The notes beneath the pieces were generated by a model, which was given only the letters and a program-made list of their open reading frames with translations, was not told the origin of the DNA and did not search any database. From positions 51,699-115,698 of the forward strand of contig CAJQUW010006311.1 of assembly GCA_907163375.1 (NCBI GenBank): a stretch of DNA of 64,000 nucleotides, written 5' to 3'. Every line of letters starts with the position of its first letter. Positions within the stretch are counted from its first letter, which is position 1. Positions 1-11,001 of the stretch are shown here, piece by piece. This stretch comes from Prostheceraeus crozeri (Eukaryota; Platyhelminthes; Polycladida; Euryleptidae). The translations under genes and the position numbers were made by a program.

Positions 1-160
1 AAGTAAAATAAATAAACAATGTTCCGTTTTGCAGCACATTGCAGTTGAAAGCGGCAACTTCACTAGGATTTATAAGATGAAAAATCGATAAGATATACGT
101 TTACAAGCCTTCCTTTCCTTAGCCACACATTTTACACTTCGTGTATGTGAAAGTTTGACG

Positions 161-430
161 ATGCCTAACGTGTGCTCGGCTCCGAACTGCAAGTCTTTTT
201 ATAAAAGCTCTCTTCGACATCAGTCTCCGGAATATCCTTCATAAATTCCCGAAAACCGAATTTTTCGATGAATGGTACCGAAGAGTGCGTCGTCAAGATG
301 ATGGATTCACGCGGGCGAAAGCAAAGAATGCGTTTTTGTGCTCTAAACATTTTAGAAGCGACGACTTCGTTAGTGAACGCGAGGATTCAAATAAATCAAC
401 AAAGCAGCAACAAGGTGAAATTCGAAGAAG
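161..430 (+). pseudogene. THAP-domain first exon of a P-element/THAP9-like transposase
   Basis: The ATG at 161 opens MPNVCSAPNCKS, the first Cys pair of a C2CH THAP DNA-binding finger. After one frame change near 238 the strand continues HKFPKTEFFDEWYRRVRR and then FLCSKHFRSDDF, which supplies the distal CxxH. The exon closes at a GTGAG donor at 431 with two bases of a codon left over, which fits exactly the acceptor at 4093, so the splice phase survives. THAP fingers bring P-element-type transposases to their DNA ends. The matching C-terminal pieces lie at 4.1-5.5 kb. The frame change makes this a relic. Confidence 0.8.
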
Positions 431-956
431 GTGAGAGAAGCTCGTGATTATTAATATACACATTTACTCGATTTTGCGTAACTTATCACAATTTACGTAT
501 CGTATAAAATATTTTCTAACATTTTCTGATCATGAATTAAATATTTTTGAACATGATCTTGTAACACGAATTAGTAAATCAGCATGATGATTTACATGAA
601 TGTGATATCCATTATTTATGTCTATGTGTTTTCAATGAGCATTTTTCTGCTAGAAGTGTAAAGTAAAAATTATGTCAACTTGATTACTGCTTCAATTGAT
701 TCTTTAAGATCTCAAATAATGAGACAATCTTACATTAAATAAAGTTTGATATCAATAATAATGGAATGATGAGATAAAAGGTATTGATTCAAATGTTTGA
801 TGTAATCGGTAGGAAATATATTGATCAACGCAAAAGAGGCTTGATAACTTTTTATTATTACTTCATTTGATAAAATAAAATATGTAACATTTATCTCAAC
901 ATTAACAATGACTTTTTTGTCTGCTTCTGCTAATGTAGCCATTAACTTTTTATATT

Positions 957-1175
957 CTGACGGAGGGCCCGAACCTATGCTCAAAATTTCAAACCCATGT
1001 TGATTGAATGATAATGAATTCCAATTCCAGTTAAATATTTAAATTGGCCGTCCTCTATTTTGAGGTAGATCCCAGGGAGATGGCCTCCCTGACGGAGGCC
1101 CCGAACCTATGCTCAAAATTTCAAACCCCATGTTGATTGAATGATAATGAATTTCAATTCCAGTTAAATATTTAA
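957..1175. repeat. 133-bp tandem repeat, left part
   Basis: One partial and one full copy of a 133-bp unit; unit junctions lie at the TTAA sites ending at 1042 and 1175. The unit holds a hairpin (GGCCTCC...GGAGGCC) and ends in AATATTTAA. The piggyBac element interrupts the array at the TTAA of 1172-1175, and the array resumes at 3731 in register. Confidence 0.9.
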
Positions 1176-1216
1176 CCCTCGGGAGGTTTAAAATTCGCTA
1201 TTCCATTTCGTGAAAA

Positions 1217-1238
1217 TCTGGGTCCACGTGGACCCAGA
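1217..1238. repeat. Subterminal palindrome of piggyBac, left end
   Basis: A 22-bp perfect palindrome centred on GGGTCCACGTGGACCC, about 40 bp inside the left end. It has a partner at 3693-3710 near the right end and a variant (centre AGCT instead of ACGT) at 3514-3531. It is probably a transposase-binding repeat; that role is inferred. Confidence 0.85.
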
Positions 1239-1254
1239 AGATTTATTTTCACAA

Positions 1255-2868
1255 TCAAGCACAATTAGTACAGAAAGTACGAGTCACAGAGTTCGAATGT
1301 TCATCACAACAGTGATTCCCACACCGAGCACAGGTTTTTCTCGTTTTCCGATCTTTCTTCCACCCGCAGAGTTGACATTTGTCTTTTTTTCGTGTTGCTC
1401 TCTCAACATCCACCTTTGCTTCGATGATTGGCCGTGGCACGTCTTTTGACTCCAAAAATGGCTTGACCAGCTCCTCTCCTAAGCATCGCAGAAATTGTCT
1501 TCTTTTGTGAGGCTTGTCTCTTCCCCAATGAGGATCAATTTCGCAATTCAACACATATGCATTTATCCCACACAAATCCAAGAGGTTGCAAAACACGATT
1601 GTGTGCAATCTTCGGCTGATGTATTTCACCGTATATGTCGCCACCATTTGGTCAGCTTTATCTACACTTTGGTCGCATTGTAGTCTTATCATTTCTGGAA
1701 CCTTTCGGTCAGTCTGTTGATCAACAACTGGCTCTTGATGGAAGGTGCTCAAAAGAAGGACACAATCATTTTTCTTGCATTTGTAACTGAGGAGGCATGT
1801 TTGATCTTCGAGCTTGAATCGGAAATCTGAAGAGTAAACAGCACGGCCCTGTAGATTCTTCATCTGCGGAGGAACTTCTCGTCTGTTTTTCCTCAAGAGT
1901 TCCTAACAAAGTCATGCCTTTTGAGCGGAGAGAGCGTGCGAGCTTCAAAGAAGTAAAGAAATTGTCAGTTGTTATGTGTCTTCCAGAATTTTCTAGAGAG
2001 CTGGTCAAATCCATGACAACACGTTCTCCAAGTCCGTGATGACTGGGATTGTCTTCTTTGCTGTGTACATTTGTAGATTGTAACAAAAATAATTGTTGGC
2101 ATCGCACAACAGCCAGAACTTAAGTCCATACCTTGATGGTTTGCTTGGCATATATTGCTTATATGCACAGCGACCTCTGAAAGGATATAGTTCCTCATCA
2201 ACGGTAAGAAATGCACCAGGCACATACGATTTTTGACAGTTGTTCGTGAAACCATCCAAAAGAAGACGAACCGCTGCTAATTTGTCTCGCAGTTGTCGAG
2301 CAGCCCTTGTTTCAGGATTGTCAAAACGAAGCATGATACGTAACTCTTTGAATCTTGAATGGCTCATTGTTATTTTGAAGATGGGCCTTCCGTGTTCTTT
2401 CGACCACAGCTCTTCAGTACTCTCCATGTGAGAACGATACACGCCGCGTAGATATAACAGGCCAATGAAGGCTAACATTTCTTCCATCGAAGTGTCCGTC
2501 CATGCTGCACCTTTGATAGATCTCCCTCGCCGATTTGTCTCTTTTAGTATTGTCTCCATCATATCGTGATCAAACAAAATTGTAACTTGTAAGACCTGGT
2601 GCTGGTCTAAGCAGATTCTCTTCGCTCCCTGCCATTGCTCTCCATCAGCGGATGAAATATTCACTTGATTGCCGATTGCTTGGTTAATGGATACGTCGCC
2701 ATCAGAAGGTGAAATATTGTCACTTTCATCGATATCAGATGAACCAGATGATTCACTGGAGTCCTCCGTGTCATTCGCAGATGAAGAAGCTTCGGGAACG
2801 TCTTCCTGCGCGCCCTCAATAATCTCAAAGCTTCAACTTTTGAGCTCCGTTTGTGAGCGTTCCGCCAT
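1255..2868 (-). pseudogene. piggyBac transposase (DDE-like, C-terminal zinc finger)
   Basis: Reads from ATG 2868 (MAERSQTELK) to the stop just before 1255, about 538 codons, near normal piggyBac length. An acidic Ser-rich N-terminus (EDSSESSGSSDIDESD) is followed by the catalytic core: first Asp in LTVDEELYPFRGRC, second in HITTDNFFTS, third in VDKADQMVATYTVK. The C-terminus is a cysteine-rich finger, CQLCGWKKDRKTRK...CARCGNHCC...FCTNC. One in-frame TGA lies near codon 12, and two frame changes divide the core near 2.0 and 1.85 kb. The recognisable catalytic residues are still present, so the insertion is old but not ancient. Confidence 0.92.
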
Positions 2869-3692
2869 CTTCGCTCGTAGCATAAAACAGCAGTGCGGTG
2901 TAATGACAGAACGGCCTGCCTGCGCTGTCTCATAGCCAAGCGCAGGCAGGGAGCATTGTTCACGCGTCACATCAAAATCGATTTCATTAGTTCGTCACAG
3001 TTGCACCTGCGTGCGACAATAGCGACGATAGCAAAAGCTTTGAAGCAAAGCGAAGTTTCAGCTGCGTTATCCCGTGTGTCTTTGTGTGCAGGGAAGGAGT
3101 GTGCGTGTGTCTGTGTGCAGCCAATAAGCACTACCGCTATTCGATGCTTCATTATCTACTGTTTCGCATTGTATCAGGCGAGTTGAAGCGGCCCAATCGG
3201 CCTGGGCAGATCGACAACTAATCGATGGAATCGTTTGCAAGTGCGCCTGTGATTTCAACGTCTCCAAAATCTGACCAGTTGTCAGCCTTTGAAGTGCATG
3301 GCGTTAAGGCTAAAAATAGAAAAAATGCTACACATCGTGAGCGCGTGACGATAGCTGCTTCACGAATATGACGGTCAGGATAAGGCTAAGATATAGCGTC
3401 GCTAAGGATACGGGAAATCCTTATCTGGTTTCACGAATACGGGCCTTTGTTATTTGGAATAGCAGTGACTGAATTTCTGCGCTATGACGACCGATGAAAC
3501 GAATCAGTGTGACTGGGTCCAGCTGGACCCATAGATTTACTAAAAGGTTTGCGATGTATTGCAATTATTTAAACAACAGCTAATACATTTTCACTTGGCA
3601 GTTATAATTGACATATCGATACAGATAAAGTCCAGTGATATCAATAATAAATAATGAAAACTTAATAAATAACAGCAAGTGATCTGGAAAAA

Positions 3693-3710
3693 TGGGTCCA
3701 CGTGGACCCA
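3693..3710. repeat. Subterminal palindrome of piggyBac, right end
   Basis: An 18-bp palindrome TGGGTCCACGTGGACCCA, 16 bp inside the right end, matching the core of the left-end palindrome. Its centre is also a CACGTG E-box. Confidence 0.85.
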
Positions 3711-3730
3711 GAAAACCCCCCGAGGGTTAA

Positions 3731-3996
3731 ATTGGCCGTCCTCTATTTTGAGGTAGATCCCAGGGAGATGGCCTCCCTGACGGAGGCCCCGAACCTATGC
3801 TCAAAATTTCAAAACCCATGTTGATTGAATGATAATGAATTTCAATTCCAGTTAAATATTTAAATTGGCCGTCCTCTATTTTGAGGTAGATCCCAGGGAG
3901 ATGGCCTCCCTGACGGAGGCCCCGAACCTATGCTCAAAATTTCAAAACCCATGTTGATTGAATGATAATGAATTCCAATTCCAATTAAATATTTAA
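3731..3996. repeat. 133-bp tandem repeat, right part
   Basis: Two further copies starting at 3731 and 3864, with the start of a third unit at 3997 that soon diverges. Together with 957-1175 this gives about 3.6 copies. Confidence 0.9.
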
Positions 3997-4093
3997 ATTG
4001 GCCGTTATTTAATTTTGCGCGTCAGGCATTCAGAAAATCAATGAGACTAATATATTTGTGAATTTTCTAATTTTTGTTTTCTTTTACTTTCAG

Positions 4094-4397
4094 GAAACTG
4101 AAGAAGAATGCCGTCCCATCAATTTTCCCAGGTCTCCCAGAAAGGCTTCAGTACCATCCTCCTTGCCCTCGTAGTGCAAATGCCATCGCCGAGTCCAGAA
4201 GAGCAGCGGATAGTCAACGCTTGGAAGAACTATGCGACGAGTTCTTGGAGGAAGACAAGGTGGAATCCTTTGAGGACATTATGAACAGAATTGATGATGA
4301 ATCAGTGCCAGAAAACTACTTTCGTCTTCATTCAAAGTTACATTTTCTCCTCTTTGATGAAAATGTTCCTCATCCAGTGATACTTCTTTCTGTTTAA
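4094..4397 (+). pseudogene. THAP9-like exon 2 (post-THAP linker region)
   Basis: Begins after the acceptor at 4093 with KLKKNAVPSIFPGLP; the AVPSIF block is the conserved tail of THAP domains. It runs through an acidic helix (EELCDEFLEEDKVESFEDIM) to LHSKLHFLLFDENVPHPVI and a stop at 4397. In intact THAP9/P-element-like proteins an RNase H-like catalytic core would follow; no such core is visible here, so the copy appears internally deleted. Confidence 0.75.
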
Positions 4398-4439
4398 TAT
4401 CAAAAGTGATTGAGTGTTGAGATATATCTTAAATCCACA

Positions 4440-4930
4440 GTGTACCAGCTCGAAGTATAAAGACATTTTACCATCTGAGAAAATTGAAAGAATGAGTCAA
4501 ATTGTGAATTTATTGGCATTAGCAAAATCATGGATTGCTGAAACGCAGAGCCCAGGAGGGAAAACATAATGAAGTCGGTAGAAGTCATTGAACGCGAGGA
4601 ATTATGAGGAAAACATAAGCGAAATGCGGCCCAAGATCCAATATCATCAATTAATGATTGGAAAATCAAATATCTGGAAGACTTTGTGGAATGGTTGGAG
4701 ACTTGGAGGCAATCTGGCTTGAAGGGCTTTACAAAAGAAACATTTATTGCTCTGCATCATTCTTGGAGTGCGGATTCAACTATGTGCTGTGCGGAAAAAT
4801 CCAGTCGGACCCACTAGAAAGGCGCTTCAGTTGGTACAGACAAGCATCCGGTGGCAACTATTTTATTTCTGTCAGAAACATCCTCAGCACTGAAAGAAAA
4901 ATTAAAACAATGGCTCTTTTAAAACATAGC
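4440..4930 (+). pseudogene. P-element/THAP9-like transposase C-terminal region
   Basis: Two frames carry conserved blocks: KYKDILPSEKIERMSQIVN near 4450-4510, then DFVEWLETWRQSGLKGFTKET, then GKIQSDPLERRFSWYRQ followed by ASGGNYFISVRNILSTERKI at about 4790-4910. The SDPLERRFxWYRQxSGxNYFISVR block is a hallmark of the P-element/THAP9 family. Several frame changes and a stop at about 4561 separate the blocks. Confidence 0.85.
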
Positions 4931-5264
4931 AGAATACCTCCAACTATTTGAGAAACCCAATGAGCATGAATCGAAGACACTTAAATCAACTGAAGAGACA
5001 GCAGTTGTAATTTTCGAAGAGCTTCCAATACCTAAATTTGTTTCACCCCCATGTCAAGACCTGAAGGTTATATTCAAATCGGTGGTTATATCAGTCGTTC
5101 AATTAGTCAACGAAATCGATGTGAATTTTGTACAGACTTACTGATCGTCGAAGAAAAAAGTGAGGACAATTTAAATGAAAGTTTTCACCTACCAATGAAG
5201 TGATGACTCCAATATGTGAATTTTTTAGAAGTATTAACGAGGAGGACTAACTGTACCGAGTGAT

Positions 5265-5552
5265 TTGTGTCTGACTGCTTGTTGTAGAGCGTGGAGTCTG
5301 ATGAATGATTTGAAAACAATGTTCAAAACTGAATTTCTTCGTTGTAATCAACACCTTGATTTGTTTCTTTCTCTCTATTCAAAGTGCATTGAAAATGACG
5401 ACGAAATGTTTGTGTTTTTCCAATGTTCTAGTGGCCATGACGTGCTTGTCAATGTTTTAAAAACTTTTTTTAACTGTATGATCAAAAATTTCATGAATCA
5501 TGTAAATATTATAATACTGACAAAGAAAAAGCACGAAAAATTCACAAATTAA
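5265..5552 (+). pseudogene. Probable C-terminal tail of the THAP9-like copy
   Basis: A 95-codon reading frame (LKTMFKTEFLRCNQHLDLFL, then CSSGHDVLVNVLKTFFNCM and a basic end). Position, strand and the Cys/His plus basic tail fit the end of THAP9-like transposases, but similarity by eye is weak. The interval 4931-5264 is broken coding sequence of the same copy. Confidence 0.45.
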
Positions 5553-6154
5553 CAAGTAACTTTGCATAACATATCAATTGTCTTCAATTGTATTGGATTC
5601 ACTTTTTCAATTCACTATACGATTTTTAATGATTCTGATTGTTTTCATTTTTATCGAAAGTCATGGATAAGGGGATGCTTTGCTATGGAAATTTGAACTC
5701 AAGCTTATGATTTGAAATTAATCCTGCAAAATTTCTAGACATGCTTGTCCTTTTGAGATGAAGTTCCTTTTAATGCTATTGAGTGATAATGTTTATCAAA
5801 GTTTTAATTATTATATTCATGGTATTGACAAGATAAAGGCAGTGATGCGAGAAATGTGTCTGCTGTTTCAAGCCAGAAAGTGCACATGATTATTAAAAAC
5901 AAAGGCGATTAGGTGCTTATACACGCCAAATGTGAACTGTGAGCTACCATTCACACTTCTAGCGAGCGAGCGGTAGTGACCCTTCTTCCGTATTTCCCTA
6001 ATTTCAAGTTTCCCATCCCGGCCACTACTATTAAGGAATCCATGGGTGACTGCACGAATGTGCGCGTTGTACATCGACTTCAGGCAGGGATCACGCCGTG
6101 CTTCGAGTTGTGAATTAAAGCAAAACTCATTTAGTCCGTCAGTGCTTGACAATC
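5553..6154. other. Interval with no recognised gene
   Basis: AT-rich to about 5.9 kb, then a more GC-balanced stretch just upstream of the next THAP gene that could be its promoter. No TATA box or repeat recognised. Confidence 0.4.
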
Positions 6155-6581
6155 ATGGTGCAGTGTTGCGTTTATTAGTGTAGTAATAACAGCACTAAAA
6201 ATACTAATAAGTTGTGTTTTCATAAGTTTCCCTCCGATAAGAAATTGAGAAAACTTTGGTGTGAAAAAATTGGTAGGGCCAACTTTAAACCATCAGCTCA
6301 CAGCCGTGTCTGTTCAATTCATTTTGCTGACAAAGATAAAGAAATCAACCTTCAGTATACGTTATTGCATGAGCAATATAAAATAAGACGACCCTATTCT
6401 TTGAAAGAGAATGCTGTGCCGACTTTGAATTTGGGGAAGGTTCCACTGATCGTGAATTTACCTTTTCGTCGAAGCAAAGCCATCGATAAATTGAACGCAA
6501 GTCGATCGAACATCGATGTGGATACATCATTCTCAACAGATACGTGTACTTCGGTTGTTGGAAGCCCCGAACGGATTCTTG
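6155..6581 (+). pseudogene. THAP-domain exon of a Kolobok-like transposase gene
   Basis: From ATG 6155 the frame reads MVQCCVY, a TAG codon, then CSNNSTKNTNKLCFHKFPSD, KLWCEKIGRANFKPSA and VCSIHFAD: a complete C2CH THAP finger apart from the stop in its first loop. It continues to LKENAVPTLNLG (the AVPT block) and a donor GTGAGT at 6582. Exon phase (one base over) matches the acceptor at 6953. The finger differs from the one at 161, so this is a separate gene. Confidence 0.8.
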
Positions 6582-6953
6582 GTGAGTAAAATTGATCGAA
6601 AATTGTTATTTAGTGGTAAATGTTACAGAAAATACTTTAGCTACATTTTGTATTCAAGCAATCTATCTTGCCATAAAATACAACTTTAAGTCGCACCAAA
6701 TAGTCTATAAGTAAACTTTCTTTTAATATTTTAGTATGACTCTTTACATTTAACAATAATAACGATTTATTTCTATACCACTTTAAAATAAGTTTTCAAG
6801 CGGTTAAACATCAGTACAAACATTCATTAAGATCTGTGATGATCTATCAACTGATGTATTGGAAAAGAAATTTTATTATGAAGATTTTTTTTGATTTGGC
6901 CTACTGCTCTATCCGAGTTGTCGTTCGGATATTGTGAGTTATCGCATTTGCAG

Positions 6954-7428
6954 ACGACACCCTTGATCCGGATTTTGAAAACTGCTCATCAAATTCCGCG
7001 AGCGATGATGATGACGAGTACGTTTATGAATTCGAAATATTTGAAAATGATCAGCAAGGTTTTGCAGAGGAGCAATGTTTCATTGTCTATGAATCCTGCT
7101 TGAATCAGTTGCTCAAATTTTGTCCGCAATGTGGTGAACGCTTATCTCAAGCTGATTTGAGCATTCGAGCGGTTGGATCGGCTATTACTGTTGATATAAC
7201 TTGCACTATTGGTGGACATAAATTGTTTTGGCATTCTCAACCGAAGTCATTTCTTGGTAATATTGCAGTAACTTCCGCGACAATCATTTCTGGCAACACA
7301 TTTTCAACACTGGAAGAAATTTCTGATGGTATGAATTTACATATGATACGGAAAACACGATTTTATGATATTCAAAAAAGTATGTTGAGCCCACTGTGTC
7401 GGAGACATATTCCATTCAAATGGAACTG
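6954..7428 (+). pseudogene. Exon 2: zinc-ribbon plus Kolobok-like N-terminal core
   Basis: Follows acceptor atttgcag at 6953, in phase with the THAP exon. It encodes an acidic linker (SSNSASDDDDEY), a zinc-ribbon start LLKFCPQCGERL, then CTIGGHKLFWHSQPKSFLGN and AVTSATIISGNTFSTLEEI, and stops at a donor GTAAGA at 7429. The pattern CxxC, Cx2GHx3WxSQP, Nx4ATxxxSGN is one I associate with THAP-bearing Kolobok-type transposases of aquatic animals; the family name is tentative. No later exon with the catalytic residues is seen before 8 kb, so the gene is truncated. Confidence 0.6.
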
Positions 7429-8242
7429 GTAAGAAATCATGTGAGATCTTCTGAACCATGTGTCTTGATCGGAGACATACAGGAAAGCAACGAAAAGATG
7501 GGCCGTAAGCCGGCGCACTTCTACTAAAAATTACGTCTGGCGACTTTGTATACTGGCAATGATTATTAGTAAGAAATTGAAATGAATGTTTTGGATTTAC
7601 TGCTACCAGTTTTCTTTTGACTATCGGCTGCGTAAAGTAAGTCTTTCTATATCTCATATGTAGTGCAGGTACAGGCACTGCTAATGAAATTTTATGATAC
7701 TTGTACAGTATGTGTAACTAAATGAAAAATGACGAAAAAATTGGAATTCAATTAAAATATCGTGGCATAGTGGTTATGCTCTCTATAATTACATTGTCAC
7801 ATAAAACCGTAATTCTCAACAGCACATGTATGACGATAAATAATTACCTTGATTGTCCATCTTCGTGCGTGGGACGGTGAAACTGCGCGAAGCATGTGAA
7901 CTTCCCTGTTAGAGGTGTGCAGCGATCGGCTGCGATGCAGCCGGGAATCATCATCGTCCTCTGTGACGTCATAGCTTGACATTAGACAAGTTATCTCTCT
8001 TCAACGGTGATGACTGAGATAAAAACATCCGGTGGAACATAATAAAGAGTGTTATGTCTTCCGTTTTTGCTAATAAAATTGATACGTAAAAAGTACCGAA
8101 CTACACCTTTAAGTACAGATTGAGGATAGGCTAAGGCAGAAAGTGAAGCGAAAATGAAATCAACTTCATCAGACAAAAATTCAGGACTACATACTCTCAA
8201 AGCGCGAAGGAACAAGCCATGTGCAACGCTAAGTTTGATGAA
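7429..8242. other. Interval with no recognised gene
   Basis: Possibly decayed downstream exons of the THAP gene; no reading frame with recognisable motifs. Confidence 0.4.
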
Positions 8243-8322
8243 CAAGGGGTGGAAAGAGAAAAAGTGAAGATAGGAATTCGAATCTATCTTCCTATCTTCA
8301 CTTTTTCTCATTCCACCCCTTG
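8243..8322. repeat. Near-perfect 33-bp hairpin
   Basis: Arms 8243-8275 and 8290-8322 are inverted copies with a single mismatch around a 14-base loop. The arm starts CAAGGGGTGGAAAGAG. Such a perfect short foldback suggests a tiny MITE or a recent snap-back duplication. Confidence 0.9.
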
Positions 8323-8586
8323 TTTCACACTTGAATTTTAATACAAACATGATAATCACCCTAATAAGTTTAACCTCTTTCCTTTTTAACTGATGCGGTT
8401 TTAGTAGGTGAAAGCATAGGAGAATAAATCTTATCTCTAATAATAGCAGTGCTTTTAAATCTAAAATTCTACCAGTATCGCAAGATGCTTACAAAAAGTT
8501 AGAAAAGACAATAACTTTACATGCTTACACCTTGAATATACGTATGCATGCATGCATGGAAACCAATATAGTCTAATGTTCCATAA

Positions 8587-8938
8587 AGTTTCATTTTACT
8601 TACTTATTGTCATAAGTTTATTTGTCTGCTCTCACTAGGTGTGACACGCAGACTGAATCAAACTAATTGAAACTTGATTCCTGCTAGAGTATCGATCAAG
8701 CAATGGACAGTCTCTGGACAAGTAATCACGAAATGAATAAGTAGTAGCTAAAAAGTATATATGCAGAAAAATTACTAATAGGAAAAGTGCATCGTCAACT
8801 TGAATAAAAAGAAAGGACCATTGTCTGATCGATATTCTAGCAGGAATCATGTTTCAATCAGTTTGATTCATTCTGCGTGTCACAACTACTGAGAGCAGAC
8901 GAAACGCAGTTGTGACAATAAACAAGTAAAATGAAACT
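8587..8938. mobile_element. MITE with ~125-bp terminal inverted repeats
   Basis: The left arm (about 8587-8710) and right arm (about 8817-8938) are inverted copies with scattered mismatches; both start AGTTTCATTTTACTT. The 100-bp centre has no coding capacity. I could not identify a clear target-site duplication. Superfamily unknown. Confidence 0.8.
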
Positions 8939-9595
8939 TCTGGCGATATTTTTCATCTGCAAGATCACAGCGGGGTGCATTTGCATTATTATGTTATAAT
9001 CCTATATTAATAATATAAATCTCCAATACAAGAAACATAGCAATTATCAAATACTCTTCAATTGCAATATTTTGCATTATTTTTCATTTAAATAAAGTTT
9101 ATCTGCCTATATGCAGAACGTCTATGTTCCATCATCAACTTATCATTTATCGCATATTTATAATGTATTTCCTGTTTTTTGCAGATCAACTCCTACTACA
9201 TTTCCCAATGGAAGAGAAAGAAATATGGTGAATGACTTCTGAGAAACTTTTCATCGAAGCAAGTGTTCAAATGGCTAAAAAGAGAAGATATTAAAAATCA
9301 TTGGCTGTTTTTTGAATTTAATGGCGTTTTGTGAATGATCATGAAATTAGCTAAAAAATAACGCTCCATAGAGAGATTGATTCTCAAACTATTTTTTTTT
9401 TGAAATCTGGGCCGGACTTTCACCGACATGTCAAGAGGATCGAAAGTGAAAAGTGCAAATACCTCATGCATGCTGTCTTTAAATTGACATTGTCACAATT
9501 GCTAAACTAAACTGATTATTCTTCACAATCATGATCACATAAAGCGTCAATATGTCGCGAAAAGGTTTAGACACGCTGTAGCATTAGGAGCTGCC
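8939..9595. other. Interval with no recognised gene
   Basis: AT-rich, no motif seen. Confidence 0.4.
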
Positions 9596-9840
9596 ATGAA
9601 AACTGAATTTCCCAAAATTCTATGGGACAGAAGTTCGATAGAACAGGATTTCCCGAAATTCGATAGGACAGGATTTCCCACAAGTCCATGGGACAAATTA
9701 GTCCCACAGGCAATAGGATCAAAGTTCCCCAAAATTCAATGGGACAAAACATTCCAACAGTGCCATAGAATAGAGTTCCATAGCAATAGCACTACCGGCT
9801 ATAGGAAAATTACAATAATTCCGTAGGACGTTTCCTATAG
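9596..9840. repeat. Cluster of imperfect short repeats (TTCCCnAAATTC / ATGGGAC)
   Basis: Variants of a roughly 20-25-bp motif combining TTCCC(A/G)AAATTC with (T)ATGGGAC recur about eight times in irregular spacing. It looks like a degenerate minisatellite; overlapping reading frames in this stretch follow from the repeat. Confidence 0.6.
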
Positions 9841-10404
9841 GAGTGCCATAGATTTTGGTTAATCGGGAAGCTTTAGTGTCTTGTCTGCGTACCACAACTG
9901 ACCATACACAACTTAAACGATCTGCCAGTTTAAAAGTACTAAGCATAATCTTTCACATGGTATAAAGTTTATTGAAATTGAGCATGTTCATCATTGAAAA
10001 TCATGTCGGATGTTTTTTAGCAGCATTTTTTCGGTAAAAAATATTAGCTTTGCATCTTTTGCACATTCAACGAATCTTAAAATCTTTACATCTTGATGAA
10101 GCTAAATGATAACTCATACTGTATGCCGATTTTCATTAAAAAATCTGTCATCATGTTAAAATCCTGCATCAAAGAAAACGCCCAATTTTCTTTCGGAGGG
10201 CCTAATGACCCTTAAGAAAGTACAATGTACGTCAAAATAATCTATGGAACACAAGGTTTCAGATGGTATATCGTAAAAGGTGGTTATCGTTTCAGGTGGT
10301 TATCTGTAAAAGTTGCTCTTTAGTGAGTTAGTTCAGCTGTGATGAAGTTCGTCCAACTGTATCAAATTTGATATCTTTCAACATCATGAAAGAATAGTTC
10401 AGGC

Positions 10405-10460
10405 TATGAGAATTGAACCACGGACTTCTGGACTCTGTGCCAACCACTTAGCCAAATAAC
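10405..10460 (-). repeat. tRNA-like pol III promoter remnant (possible SINE head)
   Basis: On the minus strand TGGCTAAGTGGTTGG resembles an A box and GGTTCAATTCTC a B box, with A-to-B spacing close to that of a tRNA. Acceptor-stem pairing is not convincing, so this is more likely a tRNA-derived SINE head or dead tRNA than a working tRNA gene. Confidence 0.45.
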
Positions 10461-11001
10461 TATACTGACGACAATGTCAAGAGTCGCTTCAATTACACTG
10501 GATCATGGAATTGAAAATGCCGTTGCACGACCTGCCCGATACGATGGTGACGCGCTGATTCCACACTCTCCGAGACAGTAATCACTGCAACTCACTAGAT
10601 ATTCCGAAGCCAGGAAGATCTAATGGGCAAATGTACGTCGTTCGTAGTCAATGATCCAGCTGATTATGAAGCATAATTAGAATAATGTAATTATTCATAT
10701 TAGAATAAGAATAACTAGCAGGAGCACGACGGCACAGATTGTGAAAAAAGCAATGAAAATCGATGCACTGGTCATTGAGATGTAAGCCCAAACAATATCA
10801 CGACGATAAACTATGCAGAGACACAACCGTTCTTAGCACAACGCAAGCTTAGCACGCATATAGCTTCCTATGCAGCACCGTTTAAATCATAATTTTAATT
10901 ACATTCTCATTTTTAATGGCATTTATTCTCATGTACTTGTATCATACTCTTCGTAGGCTTAGTGTTTGGCATTCTATTGAGCCGTTGCCGCTAGTTATCT
11001 T

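Larger units (their letters stand above)
1176..3726 (-). mobile_element. piggyBac DNA transposon, near complete but decayed
   Basis: A 2,551-bp element bounded by the target duplication TTAA at 1172-1175 and 3727-3730. The ends start CCCTCGGGAGGTTT and, on the reverse strand from the right, CCCTCGGGGGGTTTT, giving short terminal inverted repeats. Both ends carry a subterminal palindrome built on GGGTCCACGTGGACCC. The minus strand encodes a piggyBac transposase. The surrounding repeat closes perfectly when the element and one TTAA are set aside, as expected for a cut-and-paste insertion at TTAA. The region 2870-3690 has no recognisable gene and should be the promoter side. Confidence 0.95.
431..4093 (+). 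other. Intron of the THAP9-like copy, filled by repeats and piggyBac
   Basis: GT-AG intron between the donor at 431 and the acceptor ending at 4093 (pyrimidine-rich ctttcag). Exon phases match: AG plus G makes one Arg codon followed by KLKKNAVPSIF. Without the piggyBac element the intron would be about 1.1 kb. At 431-956 I see only AT-rich sequence. Confidence 0.7.

Noticed and set aside
10405-10460. A functional tRNA gene
   Set aside because: A and B boxes are recognisable but stems do not pair well; listed only as a tRNA-like fragment.
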